Assembly: GCA_905221615.1 (NCBI GenBank)
Contig: CAJNDT010003813.1
Location: forward strand, 276,320 to 340,319
DNA length: 64,000 nt
Source of the DNA: Symbiodinium sp. CCMP2592
Taxonomy: Eukaryota > Sar > Dinophyceae > Suessiales > Symbiodiniaceae
Direction of reading: 5' to 3'
Of the stretch, positions 41,331 through 54,385 are shown one piece after another (the first letter of the stretch is position 1; every line of letters starts with the position of its first letter). The notes below the pieces were generated by a model. That model saw only the letters and a program-made list of their open reading frames with translations. It had not been told where the DNA came from and did no database searches. The translations under genes were made by a program, and so were the position numbers.

Positions 41331-43075
41331 TGCCCCAAAGCTAAGCCCCTGCCATCCGCCCGAGACAGCAGCACGGTATTTCCAAAGCCGCTTAGCATTC
41401 AACCGATCTGATTCGTTGTTGAAGTTCTGGAGGATGGGGAGCTGATGCCCTTATCTATTTCACGTCGACGACCCAAGCCTCTGGCAGGGTTGGTGGTGCG
41501 CCCAGGTAGTTTTCAGCAATGGCACGTAGCAAGTGGCTGCACTCACTCCAAGTTATATGTTCCGAAGGCTCCGCCCTCTCGCATGCGCGATACTTCCTGG
41601 CCGCAGTTGGCCTTCGATCCGGTGCGGGCTTTGCCGCTTCGAGCTGCACACTGCGCTGGGTTTCACAAGTTCATGAGGTTGATGCCTTGTCCGAGGATTT
41701 GGGTGTCCAGCGCCCAGTACATCCGAGTATGCACGGATGTTTTTCACAGAGTTTCCTTTACTTCAGGAGAGGAGTCACAGCAGCGACCTGCTCTCAGTCG
41801 TTGGAGGAGATGGCTGCCACAGCACCGCGCAGCCGTCAGTGAAGTGAGGTGAATGCTTACAGCATATTGGCCGGTGAGGCGGATGATGCCGAGAACCCAG
41901 ATCTCACGAGCATGGTGAACCCCAGAAGGATTCCCATAGTAGCAAGAAGCAGTTTTCGGTGCATAGTAGTAGTAAGCAAAGAGTAGGAACATGCTGATCC
42001 GGGTCCTTATCCCAGGTTTCGCGTCCACACAGGAGTCCCTTGATGATAGAGTTTCATCAAGTGTATTAGCCGCTGACTGGTCATTGCAGGCGCGGGAGAT
42101 GGCACCAACCTGGTTAGACCGTATTCTGATCGTGTTATATCGTGTTTCTGGTTCTGAGGCTTTGGAGTTGTGGGCACCTGCCTCAGGATGCAGATGCGTT
42201 GTCCGAGCACTGGGCCCTGAGCCCCGTCGGCCCCCGCCGTCCCCTGCAAGGGCGGCGCTGCCCCTGCAAAAAGAGACCGGGCTGGTGGGCTGGTGGAGGA
42301 GCGGTCCTTGCTTGTGGCTGCGCAGGTTATGAGCTTTGGAGCTCGTCATTGACTCGTACTTGGAGACCTAGTTTTCGTCTTTGGCATCCTTGTCGAATCT
42401 GTTTTCTGCGTTTCGTCCCACGCTGTTCTTTCTTTGTTGCTTTCCACTCCTTTCTTTGTCCCTTTTTCGGCTCAGTTCCCGGCACGAACACAGCCTCAAA
42501 GTGTGTCCCTTCTAGGACCCTCCGCTAAAGATCGAATAGTCTGTGCAAGGCTGTAGACTTTTCGAGTGTGTTTCGAAGAGGCCAAACGGGTAAACATGTC
42601 AATGAATCACGATGAGGGCTCCTCGACGAACGCGACCAGCTTACTTGATTTCACTGGAGCTGCTGGCCAGAGAACAACATGCAAGCAACGAGCAAGAAGC
42701 AGTGATAGCAGTGTCGAGCTGATGCTCGGATGAATGCTCTAGTAAGCAGCTCTCAACTGCCAGGGCTTGCCGAGTCCCCTGGCCGAGCTCCCACTCGATG
42801 CCATCCACTTTGTGGATTCCGCACAGGGCCTGTCGCACGTGCCGGACCCGGAAGCCCCATAAGCCGAGCGGACCATGAAGCCGAGTCGTGGATTTTCTCG
42901 GGCTTGCGAGGTGCTCACCTTCCTTCAGCAGGCAGTCAGAGTCAGAAAGCTCGATGTCACCGGCTTTGCCACCATCTTGTGAAAGGGTTGGCCCAACAGA
43001 GCCGTAGAGAGACGTCTCGGTGCTGGTCGTATTGGCTCTGTCTGTCAATTAACGGAATATTGACAGGCTGCACCA
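41331..43075. other. No supported gene
   Basis: A long minus-strand frame (41744-42349, 201 aa) and plus-strand frames are low-quality and overlap. A few plus-strand patches near 42750-42960 may be upstream exons of the exonuclease gene. Nothing recognised. Confidence 0.35.
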
Positions 43076-45151
43076 GCCTACGTTGGAATCGATCTCGAGT
43101 GGTCTGATCCACAGCCGGATCCCGAGGCAACGACGTTGGGTCTTTCAATGTCACAGATGTCAGATTTGCGGACTTCAAGGCCTGTGTCCATCATCCAGAT
43201 AGCAACGCCTGAAGCCGAGTCAGAAAAGTTATGTTTCAATGGGCAGCGATTTTCACGGCCATACCTGGGCAGCTCCTTTGCCAGGCCAAGCCGTGCTTTC
43301 GTCCTGGATTGCGTGAACCGGACGTCTGAGAGCCAAGCTTCAGCTCATGGTTTGATTGGGGCCTTCTCCGCGAAAGTTTGTCTTGTGCACTTCTCGGTTC
43401 GCGACGTCCTAGGATCTTCGGTCAGCGCGTTGAGCACAAATATGACTGGGCACATCTGCTAAATCCATGCTGCAAATCTGCTCCCTAACGAGGCCGCTCT
43501 ACATGTCGGCGTGGTGCCCCAGCATCCTTCCGTTGCTTAAGCTTGACTCCATCCGGTTCTGGAAGGTTCTGCACTGTGTTATGGATTACGTCATGAAGCT
43601 TGAAGCCTACTGCTCTTCTTTTCCTGTTGTGCGACCTTTGCTCCCGCGCTTGTAAGGCGGGAAGAGATGACCAAGCTCTTCTTCGGATTTCCGCATGTTC
43701 CGACCTCGTCGTCGCCTGCGTCACCATGGGATTTGCAGCCTGTCCAGGACCTTATCCGACTGAACATGCTCTTCGGCCCGTACGGTCGAAGCTTCAGCGG
43801 CAAGGACTACCTCGCAAGCGTGCCCTCAATGCTCGCAACACCTCCTGGACAGTCCTGATGCGAAGTATTTCTGAGGTACTGGACCTCTATACGCAGCGGG
43901 TTCGGAGGGTGCAGGTAACTAATCCTCGCGCGGAGGCCAGACCTTTGAATGTCGATGCCGGGGTTTTGGCTTCGTTCGCCCTGTGCAGGACACCCCGCTT
44001 GGACGGGAGAGCCTGATGGGTGAAGCTTTGCAGGTGCCACCGCTCCTGCATTTTTGAAAACTCACCGCAGCACCAGCAGTCTCGGAGGTGGATGACTTTT
44101 CGAAGATAGCAGAGATCGGCGAGCATCCCCTGCCACCGTATCCTATCCAGGAGCCAGCGCGCAGCTGATGGCATCTTTCGCAGCGCAGATGGATTGCGCA
44201 AGTACGGGAACTCCGGTGCGAGGAGCTCTCGGAGCAGGTTTTCATCGTGGGAGGCCACCAGTCTCTGTCTCGCATGGCCTGGGTCCCAGCTGCCTGCCGC
44301 ATGGCCGCAGCTTGCAGCCGTATCGTCGTGGACCCCCTTCACTGATTTCGGGATCTTGATGCGGCTGACCTTGGGTCGCAGCTTGCAGGTGGAGAAGTAT
44401 CTGGGCGAGACCCTCAACAAGCAGTATCGGGTGCTGCACCCAGGAATCCAGGACTTGCAGTATGAGCAGAGTGCGCCCCAAGGTAACATGAACGCAGTTG
44501 CAACTGTTGTGCGTGAAGCCCCTGCGGTCTAGCAAACGTTTCCCATGATCCACAGTAGACTTGCACATGTCCAGGTCAGCAATTGGAATTTCCGTCCACT
44601 AAGTGCCTCACAGGCCGGCACACGTCACTGCACCGGTGCCTGTGATCTCGCCCATTGAGACTGAGTATGTTCTGTTGAGAGAATGTCTTTTGCCTCGCTC
44701 TCTAGGTCATCTATGCTGCAACAGATGCACACATCCTTCTGCGGCTAGAATCTGCCTTGCGAGAGCAGCAAGTCAAGAGCCGAGAGGGGAGCACAAGTCT
44801 GTGTGGCGGTCTCGAGGGGACCGCTGGGAGTGTTTGTGCTAAGGTGTTGCCGCAACGCATCTGGGGTGTGTCCGCCAGAGCATGGTGCTCGGTGCATAAG
44901 TTATTTCTAGACTGCGGCATGCGCAGATTGGTCAAGACATTTCAATGCCCGCAAAGGACTCAACTCAGCCGGCCTGGTGGCGGGACAGCGCTGGGACTTC
45001 AGCCGCCGAAAACAGAAGTTCGTGCGTGGCAGGTTGTGCGCATGCAGCAATGTGCTAACCGCCGCTCAACGCAGGATGTAGCCGAAGCTTTGAACAGACT
45101 TGGCTCCAATGCTGTCGGGCATGTCCCAGATGCTCAGCCTCAACTTAGCTG
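43076..45151 (+). CDS. DEDD-type 3'-5' exonuclease domain protein, intron-split
   Basis: Exon near 43079-43220: AYVGIDLEWSDPQPDPEATT, the ExoI motif with both catalytic acids (D, E), then SRPVSIIQIATPEAES. Exon near 43288-43315: RAFVLDC. Possible exons lie near 43671-43790 (MTKLFFGFPHVPTSSS, PWDLQPVQDLIRL). Exon near 44378-44480: LQVEKYLGETLNKQYRV, matching the 'L..LG..L.K..q.S.W' stretch before ExoIII. Exon from 44705: VIYAATDAHILLRLESALRE, the ExoIII YA..DA motif. The frame then runs to a stop at 45149. This is the DNA_pol_A_exo1 family (WRN/Mut-7/EXD type), which trims RNA or DNA ends using two metals. The ExoII Asp was not located with certainty. The C-terminal extension (EALNRLGSNAVGHVPDAQ) has no known domain. 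Confidence 0.68.
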
Positions 45152-45895
45152 ACTTGACAGTGAGCGATAAAGACCTCCCCGGACTGCAGTGCAAGCACGC
45201 TAGTGCCAGCAAGGACTGAGACCGACCTTCTCGCTCGCCTTGATTCCTTGATGCCTCAATACTTCAATCCTCAAGCAACACACAGAACTCTGCACTTTCT
45301 TGCTCTTGGGCTGGCCATGGCTTTTGACATAGAGAATGCCGGAGGCAGGGTCCAGGGGGTCCAGGCTCTGGCACGCGCAAAAGAGGAGCAGAACAGCGCT
45401 GGACAGGTCTACCGCCAGCGAGGCAGAAATCGCAAGATGATGTGGACGAGGTGAAAGTCAGCCAGGCCTGATATGCTCTTGACTCTTGATGCTTCTGCTT
45501 GTGTGCAGTTAACGTGGCATTCTCCAGGTCTGAACTCTTGAGTACTTGAGGGGTTTAGGGCTCGCTTTCCGAGGCACAGCAGCCATTCGACAAGTACGAC
45601 GTGGCCGAGCGATGCAAGGAGCTGATGAGACGAGCATCCAACATGCTGACGCCTCAGAGATTATGTATGACTTTGAACAAGCGAAGCTATGCTAATATGC
45701 GATCGTCGGAGCAGATCCTGTGGCAAACGTGGGTCCTCGGCCAGCCAGCTGAAGGGGATTCGGCACAGTCGCACAAAGATGCACACCAACAGGAAGACAA
45801 GATCTGGACTTGTCGACCAAGTCGCAAAAGATCCTTGCCCCATGCCCATCAGCAGGCATGTGATTCAGGGCATCTGAGAGCGAAGGAGTAGCAGC
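45152..45895 (+). CDS. Candidate exons, unidentified
   Basis: Stretches at about 45203-45454 (FLALGLAMAFDIENAGGRVQ, ALARAKEEQNSAGQVYRQRG, ending TGA at 45452) and 45571-45740 (FDKYDVAERCKELMRRASNM, LTPQRLCMTLNKRSYANM) read like coding sequence in phases consistent with short introns. No family recognised. They may be one small gene following the exonuclease. Confidence 0.3.
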
Positions 45896-46793
45896 AGATG
45901 GCATTTGGTTTACAAGAGAGTCAGGGCAAACAGAGCAGGGCCTGGAGGTGAGTGCAGAAAGATACGCTTGCTGCGAGTGCCCCCCCAAGCTCGGAGTATT
46001 CCAATCCTATTGCTGTGTTCGGTCCATGTGAGGTCGACACCTTCAAGTGCCAGACCTAGACCTAGTTGGGGTGCCAGCGTCGCGGTTGAGGGAAGGGAGC
46101 TCCGGGGTTTGCAGGCTTGAAATGGGACATCCTTGAGCTGATGGAGTAGTCTTCATGCGAGTGTTGTGCTGCGTGCTAGACTTAATCACTGGAATGCGTC
46201 AGCGCTCTACAGGAGTCTCACCACCAATTGCGAGAGATTCGAAGGGTCGGCCACTGAGCCTGAGCCTGCGTCATGGTCTCCCCATGTCTTTGGCGCCACT
46301 CTGGCAAGGCCCATTCTGAACCCGAGAGGGGCCTTTGGCAGGCCAGGCATGGATCTTTCTTGGCTGCAGCTTGAATCGGATTGAATCTGGCTGACAGGAA
46401 ATCCAGAATGCGATATCTAATGAGCACACCGCAAGCACGCTTCCAGCAACCCAGCCGCAGAGAGCCTCGAAATCGTACGTTGGGACTTGTTCTTCGCGAC
46501 GGCCCCTGCGAGACTGTGGCGTAAAGGTTAGTTTGCGGAAGCAATGCGACGAAATCCTCGACAGACGAACTGTCGCCCGCTGCTCAGCCAGAGTTTGCAT
46601 GGCAGTGGAGCACACTCACTACTGTGGCATAGCTAAGCTCTGGACAATGTGCATTTCGTCACAGCCTTTGCTCCAACTGCTGGTATCCAGGGTCTCTTGA
46701 CAGTCTAAAGCCCCACCGGAAAAGCCCGCATGCCACCGCTATTGGAGAGCCAGAGCTACCGAAGTCCAGAAGGGTGCCAGGACACCGGCCGCG
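45896..46793. other. No supported gene
   Basis: Overlapping frames on both strands without motifs. Confidence 0.35.
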
Positions 46794-46898
46794 ATGTCAG
46801 CGACAGTGATAGTCACGCTGATGCCGGCGATTGCGGTGGTGCTTGTAATAGTGCTGACGACACTTCGGATGAGGGTGAGGGCTCGGCGGCGGTGGTGA
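46735..46898 (+). CDS. Small membrane-segment exon
   Basis: A plus-strand frame open from before 46735 passes ATG 46794 and ends at TGA 46898. It contains one strong hydrophobic helix (MPAIAVVLVIVLTTL), flanked on the C side by RMRVRARRRW. This is the pattern of a single-pass membrane anchor with a positive cytoplasmic tail. It could be the last exon of a membrane protein; the rest was not identified. Confidence 0.33.
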
Positions 46899-48600
46899 TA
46901 TGATGTGAGATGCACATCACAGCACGCAGCGGATGATTCTTGATTCAGTTCGCACAGTGATGATCTTGCATCATGGTGGGGCTATAATAAAAGAGGGGCC
47001 TCTCTCCGGCCAGTGGCTCGGCGACTTCAACACCGAGCTGGCTGCTATCCCGGCCCGTGGCCAGGAGGCTCACCGCAGGATCGAAAATAGACTGGCTTCT
47101 GGAGTTCTTCGAGTTCCAGAGGTTGCATGGAAGAGTCTACTGAACTCGAGCCATAGTCATCACGAGCTTACGCAATTTTCACGCCATCTGAAATCGGCGC
47201 CGGCTGCATGTTTGATGCATCATCTGAAGGACTGCAGCCATGGTAGTAAGCACTTGACAGCACACGGTCTGCAGGCCCGCCCGCTTTGACCGAACCAGAA
47301 TTGGCAGGTGCGCGAGCGGCTTTTGTTTGAGGACGTCGACCGCGCCGGCTGGTTCAGTGCGGCCGGGATCAGTGCATTGGAGGCCAACACGCACCCAAAG
47401 CCCTGCCAAGCTGATCCAAGCTGGCCACAGGTTCAGCGCCTCCTGGAACGGCATGCCGAGATGCATCAGGCTTTCCTGGCATAGACGCCGTTCCCCGAAG
47501 TGAAATCTGTTGGGAAAACTCAATTAAAAAAACCTCTCAACTCCGCTCTCTGCCCGGCCTCTGCCCAGCGCGCTGCTCGATTCTCTCGGCAGCTGAAGCT
47601 CCTGAGTCCGAGCCTTGGCTTCGGCGGTTTTCTCATCTGCTGCCCTTCGATGCTGCACTCCCAGTCTCAGAGGCCGCGGGCTTCAGCAGCAGGGTGCGCT
47701 CTCCTCCCGCCGCCGTGCATTCCAGGTCGTTCAATTCTACCTGTCCTGCTGACATTTGCAGCTTCGGCGCTGCAGGCAAAGACAGTCGGCGAAAAGCTTC
47801 AGTCATCGCTTGTGTGCCTTGCTGCCGTCGCAGTCTCAGTGTCTTTGTCCTCTTTCTCGCGTGCAGTCGATGAGCAGTTTTCTGCATTGGTTTGGCTGGG
47901 TGATGGACCAACGAGGTGGCTGTTGCTCCGGTTCCTGGATCCAGCGAGATGTGGCTAGCGACCACCACCATGATGTGGTTGGATAAAGACCAAGCATGGT
48001 GCGCACCGGCATGTGCTTGGAGAGGCGACCCGGATGCCGCGGGTCTGCTTTGTCCGCTGCAAAACATAGACAGACGGGAGAGTAAGTCTTGCAAACTTAA
48101 ACACGCAGTATGAAATCGTACCAGTAGACGGAATACTCGCCCAGAAATTGCAGCCGCCTGGCCAGGCAACATGTGGTGTACGAGCATCCTCGAGACGTGA
48201 ACACCGATACCATCTTGGATCAGTTTCAGTGCCGATCGAGCAAGGCCTTGCTCGGCTGGGAGAGAGTCGGCCTTCCAGTCTGAGATATTCTGATCCCAGC
48301 ACCTGCTTGCTTTTCGCGGCGTCATCAGCCACCGGCAATCACCGGCATGGAGAACAGTCACTTCTCATACAGGAACCTCAATGCATGGCACAAGATCACA
48401 GCTGCAGTCAACAAGCTAGCCAAAACTGGCTAACTCGCAGAAAGCGAAGTCACTTAGCAACTTGATCCAGCAAAGCTCTGGCACGGCAATTGACTAGACG
48501 CAAGAGGTGCCAAGGCCACCGATTTAATGAAATAACGGAGATCCCCGTGGGCTTGGGCCGCTTGGGCTCATGGCTGACTTCCGTCTTCGCCACCTGCAGA
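46899..48600. other. Mostly unassigned; one possible exon
   Basis: At about 47325-47484 (+) a stretch reads FEDVDRAGWFSAAGISALEA and VQRLLERHAEMHQAFLA-stop, plausibly a terminal exon. Frame 46933-47289 (+) may belong to it. Nothing recognised by family. Confidence 0.28.
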
Positions 48601-48601
48601 G

Positions 48602-50252
48602 ATGAGCTCACGGCCCGAGGCACGTCCAGTTTTGACGGTCAGCTTGGCCGTTTCACGTGACTTTTCATCCCCAATCCACATCCTCCAGGCCAAGGCTAAT
48701 GGCAGGCCGCTGCAAGCTTGTGCAAAGCCTGAGAAGTCAAAGTCAGCAGCTTCGTGTCTTTTGAGAGCCGCAGCCCAAGTCGCCGTTTTTCAGTGGAGGA
48801 CCCGGAAGAAGCAGCGGTTTTATCCGCTGGCCCCAGAGCCGAAGGCTCAACCAAAGGATGGCATTCTCCAGCCGGTGCTGCTTGGATGTCCGGCAGGCCA
48901 AACGAGCTCGACCCGAGAATCCCTCGTACGGACACACAGCTTATGGCAGATGCCTTCAGACTGGCTCCAGGTTCGGTCGGTTCGGTGGGTTCGGTGCTTC
49001 GCTTATCTTCGTTCCAAGGTTGGGTCTGGAGGCACTTCTGGCTGGGCCGTCTTGCTGGACCTCCGATGCCGCAGAGGCGAGGCAGCTGCTGCATCGCGCC
49101 GCAGAGCGCGCTACGCCGGACAACGCTGGTCGCGGGAGGCTTTGGTGGCCTTCGGCCAGATGGCCAGCTTGGCCATCGAGGAGGTCCCCAACCTGCAGGA
49201 GATGTGGACAGCCCTGGAGGCGCTTGGAAAAGATCTGATCTGATGACTTGTAGCTGGACATGCGCGCATGCAGGCTGTGGGCAGCAGCCTCTCCTCTGAT
49301 GCCGGCGGAGCAGCGCTGAGGCGTCTGCCGGATCTGTCCGGTGACCCGGACCCATCTCGACCCGTTGGTCACTTCTGTACCATGCTTCTTTGGATCGGGA
49401 TGCGAGGCTGGGTGCTGCTGCCGTGGACGGCGCCAGCGAGGGCTTGCGGTCGCACCTGGAGAAAGGGGGAGCTATCGAGGCGAGCGCCACAGGATCAGTG
49501 TCGAGGAGAAGAAGCGGAGGGTTGCAGCGCTTTGAGGCCTTGCCACTTCCCACCCGGGCACAGGCATCGAGAGTCACGAATGCCCAACACCGGAAAGTGA
49601 GAGTGGTGCGGAGTGGTGAGTCTGTTGCAGGGCAACGGCTCGACATCCTCCGAGGCAGACCGCTCAGCACGCAGCCAGTAGTGGGGCTGTCACCACCCGC
49701 GCTTTGCTGCAGGCGTTTCGATGGCTCCACGAACGCGTTGAAGCCGAAACCTCGCATCTGAGCTTCTCTTGGAATACCTGGCGGATCGCTGCGTTGAGGC
49801 CGAGCTGGATGCTGCCATCCAAGGAAAGCGAGACATTCCGTCCCTCCAGTGGCTAATCACTCAGCTCTGTTGCTGGGGCGCCAAACGCGGTGCAGGGCTG
49901 CGGCTTGCTGAGGTTGGAAACCGTAGCCATGTTCTATGGCCGGTTGCGGCCAGGGCCGCCGTTGCCGCGCAACGTCTTGGAGGCAGCCCTGTTCCCTTGG
50001 CGAAAGCCAGCTCGAGGCTTCATGCTTCGCTTTCGCGAGGACTCCGCAGACCTGGCTCTGAGAGCCGTCGAGAAGTGCTCCCCTTTGGAGGTGCCGGGGC
50101 CGGGGCCCAGCGCAGTCGCAGTGGGAGTGCTCCGAGCCGCTGGACTTCGCAAGTGGAGAAGCAGAAGCATGCCGAAGCCCTCTGGGATCTCAGCTAGAAG
50201 CAGCGTCCCAGTCAGCTTAGAAGCCCGTCAGCAGTCGTATGCCACCTTTTAG
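48602..50252 (+). CDS. Candidate exons, unidentified
   Basis: Frame 48602-49243 (213 codons, +) ends in a convincing stretch (SREALVAFGQMASLAIEEVP, NLQEMWTALEALGKDLI). At 49769-49890 another reads EYLADRCVEAELDAAIQGKR and SLQWLITQLCCWGAKRG. They may form one intron-containing gene upstream of the pentatricopeptide gene. Many overlapping frames on both strands reflect high GC content and should not be trusted individually. No family recognised. Confidence 0.3.
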
Positions 50253-50948
50253 TGCGATGTCGGAGTCGTGACCACGTGAGCACCTCACGCCTCTGCACCT
50301 TGCTGCAGATCCCAAGCGCTTGGTGGCCATGGCTTCCTGCGTGAGCTGTGCAGGGGACGCCTATGGCCAGAGCCGCAAAATCAAGGTAAGGAAGCCCAAG
50401 CCCTATACAAGTACCCAAAGATGGCGCTGGGATACCCCTTTGTCGCAGTGCCCGCATCCCTTGAGCACGCCTCGTGCTTTTCAGGCCTCTGGATGCCGGC
50501 CAGTTGCTTTTGCGGAAGATCCGCCGGAGTGGCAAACGAGCCAGCCCAGAGCTGCTGGCAGGCGTTGCGTTGCGTTGCGGTGCCCGCCGCACGCGGGGGC
50601 ACGCAGAGGGACGCGCTGCCTGCAGGCGTTGCAGGTGCACTCCATGGCCTGGCCGGAGACAGGGAGCGCACGGTTCTGCTACGAGGACAGAAAAAGAGCG
50701 CGTCAGCAGAAAACACGTAAACGGCGGTTCTCCTAAATGTCGGCGCCAGTGCCCCGGATTCGGGCGCTGTCGGGCGAACGTGGGAGGTCTGGCGAAGGTG
50801 GTGCATTGGCAGCTGGCGGTTTCTTTGCTTCGCTCTGCTCAGCCCCTTGGCCTGGCTCTCTCCGTGTCTTGCCGTCTTGCTGTGCTCCTGTTTCCAAGTG
50901 ATCCCGTAAAGTTTTCCGAGGACCCAAAGACTGAACAGCAATGTCAAT

Positions 50949-53700
50949 GTGGTGCACTGCAACACGGTGCTGAGCTCGTGCCAGAAGGCTGCGTGGCCGG
51001 TTGGACACCAGTTACTTCGCACCGCCACGGAAAAGACGCTCGCCTGCATCTGGATCTGTTTTGGGAGTGCAAGTTCCGACTGTGCGAGTACACTGCGCTG
51101 CAAGTTCAGGCAGCTGCAGCCTGACACCATCAGCAACCAGGTTGCTGATTTTGACTTGATGTCCTATTTCGCCTGAGCTCGGAGGGGCCTCTTGGACTGA
51201 CAAACACATCCGAGTCCGAGGCTTCAACACGCTCATGGCATCCTGCGAGAGCTGGCACTGGGCGCTGTTCGGTCTCCTGCAGTTGGCGAACGAAGGCATT
51301 GCGATGGACCTCATCAGCTGCAACACTGCCTTGAGCATCTGTGAACGATGTAGCAGGCCAATGGCATTGAGTTTCATTTCTCGTGAGGAGCTTTGGAAGT
51401 GTGATCGTCGCCTTTGCTTGCGTGCGCCACGCGCTCTGTCGGCGGGCATTGTGAGTGCCAGGTGGAGAGAAGCAGTGCACATCGTTGACGACAACGACTC
51501 TTCCTATGGGGGCCCGGGCAGTCTAACTTTCGACATCATCACCTTCAGCACCCTCATCAGTGCCTCGCATAGAAGTGGCAGACCAACCAGCCGTTGCATC
51601 CATGTGCAATGTGGGATTGGCCAACGGTTAACTTGGAAGCTCGACGGATCGCAGGCCTACTCACCGAAGCATCTCCAAGCTAGTCTTTAAGTGTCCGATC
51701 GAAAGTCGTGAGGCTCTTGGAACGAGGCTGGGCACTGGCAGCAGGCACTGCATCTGTTGGAAGCTTGGTGAAAAGAAGGGGACACTTCAAGATTGGCAAG
51801 TTCTGTTGCGTTGCTGGGCATTGCACATACAATTCAGATTCCACTGAGCTGTTGAGCGGACAGGAGTCTTCCGGAGAGACAGCAAGAGTCGCTTCGCACA
51901 GCCCGGATGGCATGAAAGAGAGATGTTGTAAGCCAAGCCCCTTTCACCATCCAGGTCCCGGACATGTGCAGGAAAGGGACTCGCACCTCTTGAAAGCTTT
52001 CTGCGCATCGTCTGAGCACAAAGGAAGATCTTCCTTCGAGGAGCTTGCGGCTGGACCTCACAGCGCTGAACGCCGCGCTTGCGCTTGGAGGCGCTTGGGC
52101 GCTTGCAGTGGAGATCCTTGAGAGCTCAGGCAGCGGCCTGAGCTGTCACTTTTGATTCTGGTGGATCTCCGGCAGGGTCTACAGGTGCTTTTCGCTTGTT
52201 CCTAGGTCAGGCAGCACTGCAGACCGACGAAATCTCATGCAACACGGTGACGAGTTGCTGCGAGAAGGCGCGTGAGCCCAAGTAGCCATCAGCTACATCT
52301 ACATTGCATCAACGATAGATAGGCTGGTACATGACAGAAGTGTGAAGTCAAGACCGCGACGATCAGGGGCTTGCGTTAGGACGCGGAGAACGTCCAAGAC
52401 CCCTGTTTGGCATCCTTGTAGGAGGACTCTGTCACTCAACTTGTCTGCCGGGCTGATGCTGCGACATGTACCATAGTCCTCCCTGAAGTCTTCTCGCTGG
52501 CTGCCAGCTCTACAACTACTGCGTGCAGCAGGCAAGTCGGCTTGCCGCTGCTTTGGAGTTTCAGACACACGGGCACCCTCCCGAAAAGCAACTACAGAGG
52601 GACCTTGAACCCCTTTCAGTCTTCCTTGCGGCAGATGCAAGCTATGCGTCCGGGGTGTTGAGCCGGGAACCTAACCCTGTCGGTTTCGGTGCTTGGAAGG
52701 CGGCTCACTGTTGCGGCTGGCCGAGAATGGTCCTGCCCTCAGAGCATGAATGCTGCAAGCGCAGAGGCAGTTCCAGAGAGTGGGTCTTCTCGCAAAAACT
52801 GGCCAGGCTATCACGCCGCGATTAGCGCCTGCGAGAAGGCGCGGAGATGGGAAGTTTCTCTGGATATCACAGAGATTTTGGCGACGACCGGCCTCGATCG
52901 CGGTATCTTTGCGTCCGCTGCCAGCATCAGCGCTTGTGAGAAGGGCAAGCAGTGGCGAGAAGCCTTTGAAGTTTTCGCGATGGCTGCCGAGCGACTGCTT
53001 GAGCTCAACACCGTTGCATGGACAGACGGGCAAAGCGAGGGAAGGCTGTCATTCCTTGATGAACACGCGACATGAGTTATCAAGCACGAAGTAACATCAA
53101 GTGAACATGGAATCGCAGGAGCGCGTTGGTCAGCTCCTGCGAGAAGATTGGACACTGGACTCTTGCAATCACCATGCTCTCCGAGCTACTCAGTGGAACA
53201 ACGGGGCCTTGTTCGGTTCATCTTTCAAACACAAGATTGGTTGAACTGTCTTTGGCAGCCCTCTTGAACAACGCTGCATCTGTGGAGTGTCAGGATGTTC
53301 TCAGAGCAGCTGCCAACGAGCTGCGTAACCTGCAATGCTGCCATCAGTGCCTGCGAATTTGCCCTGCAATGGCAACTCGCGGTGCATGGCCTGAGTGCCA
53401 TTCACACGCTGCGCCTTTCGCCAGACGTCATCTCCTGGAATTCAGCAGCGAGTGCCTGCGAGAAACGATCCGCGTGGTCACAGGCTCCATCTCCAACTTG
53501 TCGCCCCAATAGAGCCTTGACGGCCGCACGTCGTTACGACCCTGCAAGGTCTTGAAGATCTTGGCGGACTTGCCTGGCCATAGTCGGACGTCGGACGGCA
53601 TCACCTGCAGTGCCGCGACCTTTGCCTGCGACCGCGCGAGCCGGTGGCGGCATGTGCTGGACCTCGCCGCCGAGATGGCGCGGAGCCAGCTGGAGCTGGA
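50949..53700 (+). CDS. Pentatricopeptide repeat (PPR) protein, intron-split
   Basis: About a dozen PPR units lie in order on the plus strand: VHCNTVLSSCQKAAWP (50952), VRGFNTLMASCESWHWALF (about 51217), DLISCNTALSICERC (51306), FDIITFSTLISASHRSGR (about 51529), TALNAALALGGAWALAVEIL (about 52058), DEISCNTVTSCCEKAR (52225), YHAAISACEKARRWEVSL (about 52807), FASAASISACEKGKQWREAF (about 52909), VSSCEKIGHWTLAITML (53129), TCNAAISACEFALQWQLAV (53325), DVISWNSAASACEKRSAWS (about 53425) and GITCSAATFACDRASRWR (about 53596). Each is about 35 residues, a helix pair. PPR proteins bind single-stranded RNA by a one-repeat-one-base code and usually act in plastid or mitochondrial RNA processing. Units fall in different phases separated by non-coding DNA, so the gene is intron-rich. 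The true start and a targeting peptide were not found. Confidence 0.8.
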
Positions 53701-54170
53701 GTCCCGGCCCGCCCATCAGGAAGCGGCACGCTCTTTTCATGTTGCGTTTTTTTTCTTGTCTGCTTCGACGGCCTTTCTCGCAGAGCCGAGGACGTGATTC
53801 TCCAGCAAGCGAGGCTTCGAGCATGTGTCCGAACTTCTTCAAGCCCTCGGCCGAAGGACAAGCTCGCACTTGACAGGATGACGGTGAGGCACAAGGTGGT
53901 AGGACTGAGGACTTAGGACACAGTCACAGCGTGCAGTTGGATTGCAGGATCTGTTTGATGAAATTGCTGCCACTGGGATCTCGTCGCTGAGGGACGTGAT
54001 GGAAAAGCGTCAGAACTCACCAGTCTTGCATTGCGGCGCCTGCATTGCCTGCCCGATAAAAGATCCTCGCCGTCGCCAGGCTGAGCAGCTGACGAAGCTG
54101 AGCCGAGTGGCACTGGGTGCAGCCGGGCTCCTGGAGTGCACCTCAAACGTGCATGGAATCACTTGATGAG
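53701..54170 (+). CDS. Candidate exon, unidentified
   Basis: Frame 53942-54166 (74 codons, +) reads QDLFDEIAATGISSLRDVME, a Cys group (HCGACIACPIKDPRRR) and AEQLTKLSRVALGAAGLLEC, ending at TGA. The four-Cys group could bind a metal. It follows the PPR gene directly and might be its tail. No family recognised. Confidence 0.35.
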
Positions 54171-54385
54171 CGCATGAGAGCCAGAATGCAGGCTCTGAGT
54201 GGCACACTCGGCTGCCACCCCATCTATGGCCGGGTCTGGTACTTGAAGTGCAGTGGCGGCTGGCAAGCGTCTTATATCGTTAAAGCTTAAAGCTGCTGCT
54301 AGGTCGCGTCGGCAGCAGCAGCCGCGCTGGATGGTGGCGAGGCGAATCTGACGACAGCAGAGATGATGCGGATTGAACAAGCTCA

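Noticed and set aside
41744..42349. 201-codon minus-strand frame
   Set aside because: No motif, low-complexity Tyr/Ala patch, and opposite to all supported genes nearby.
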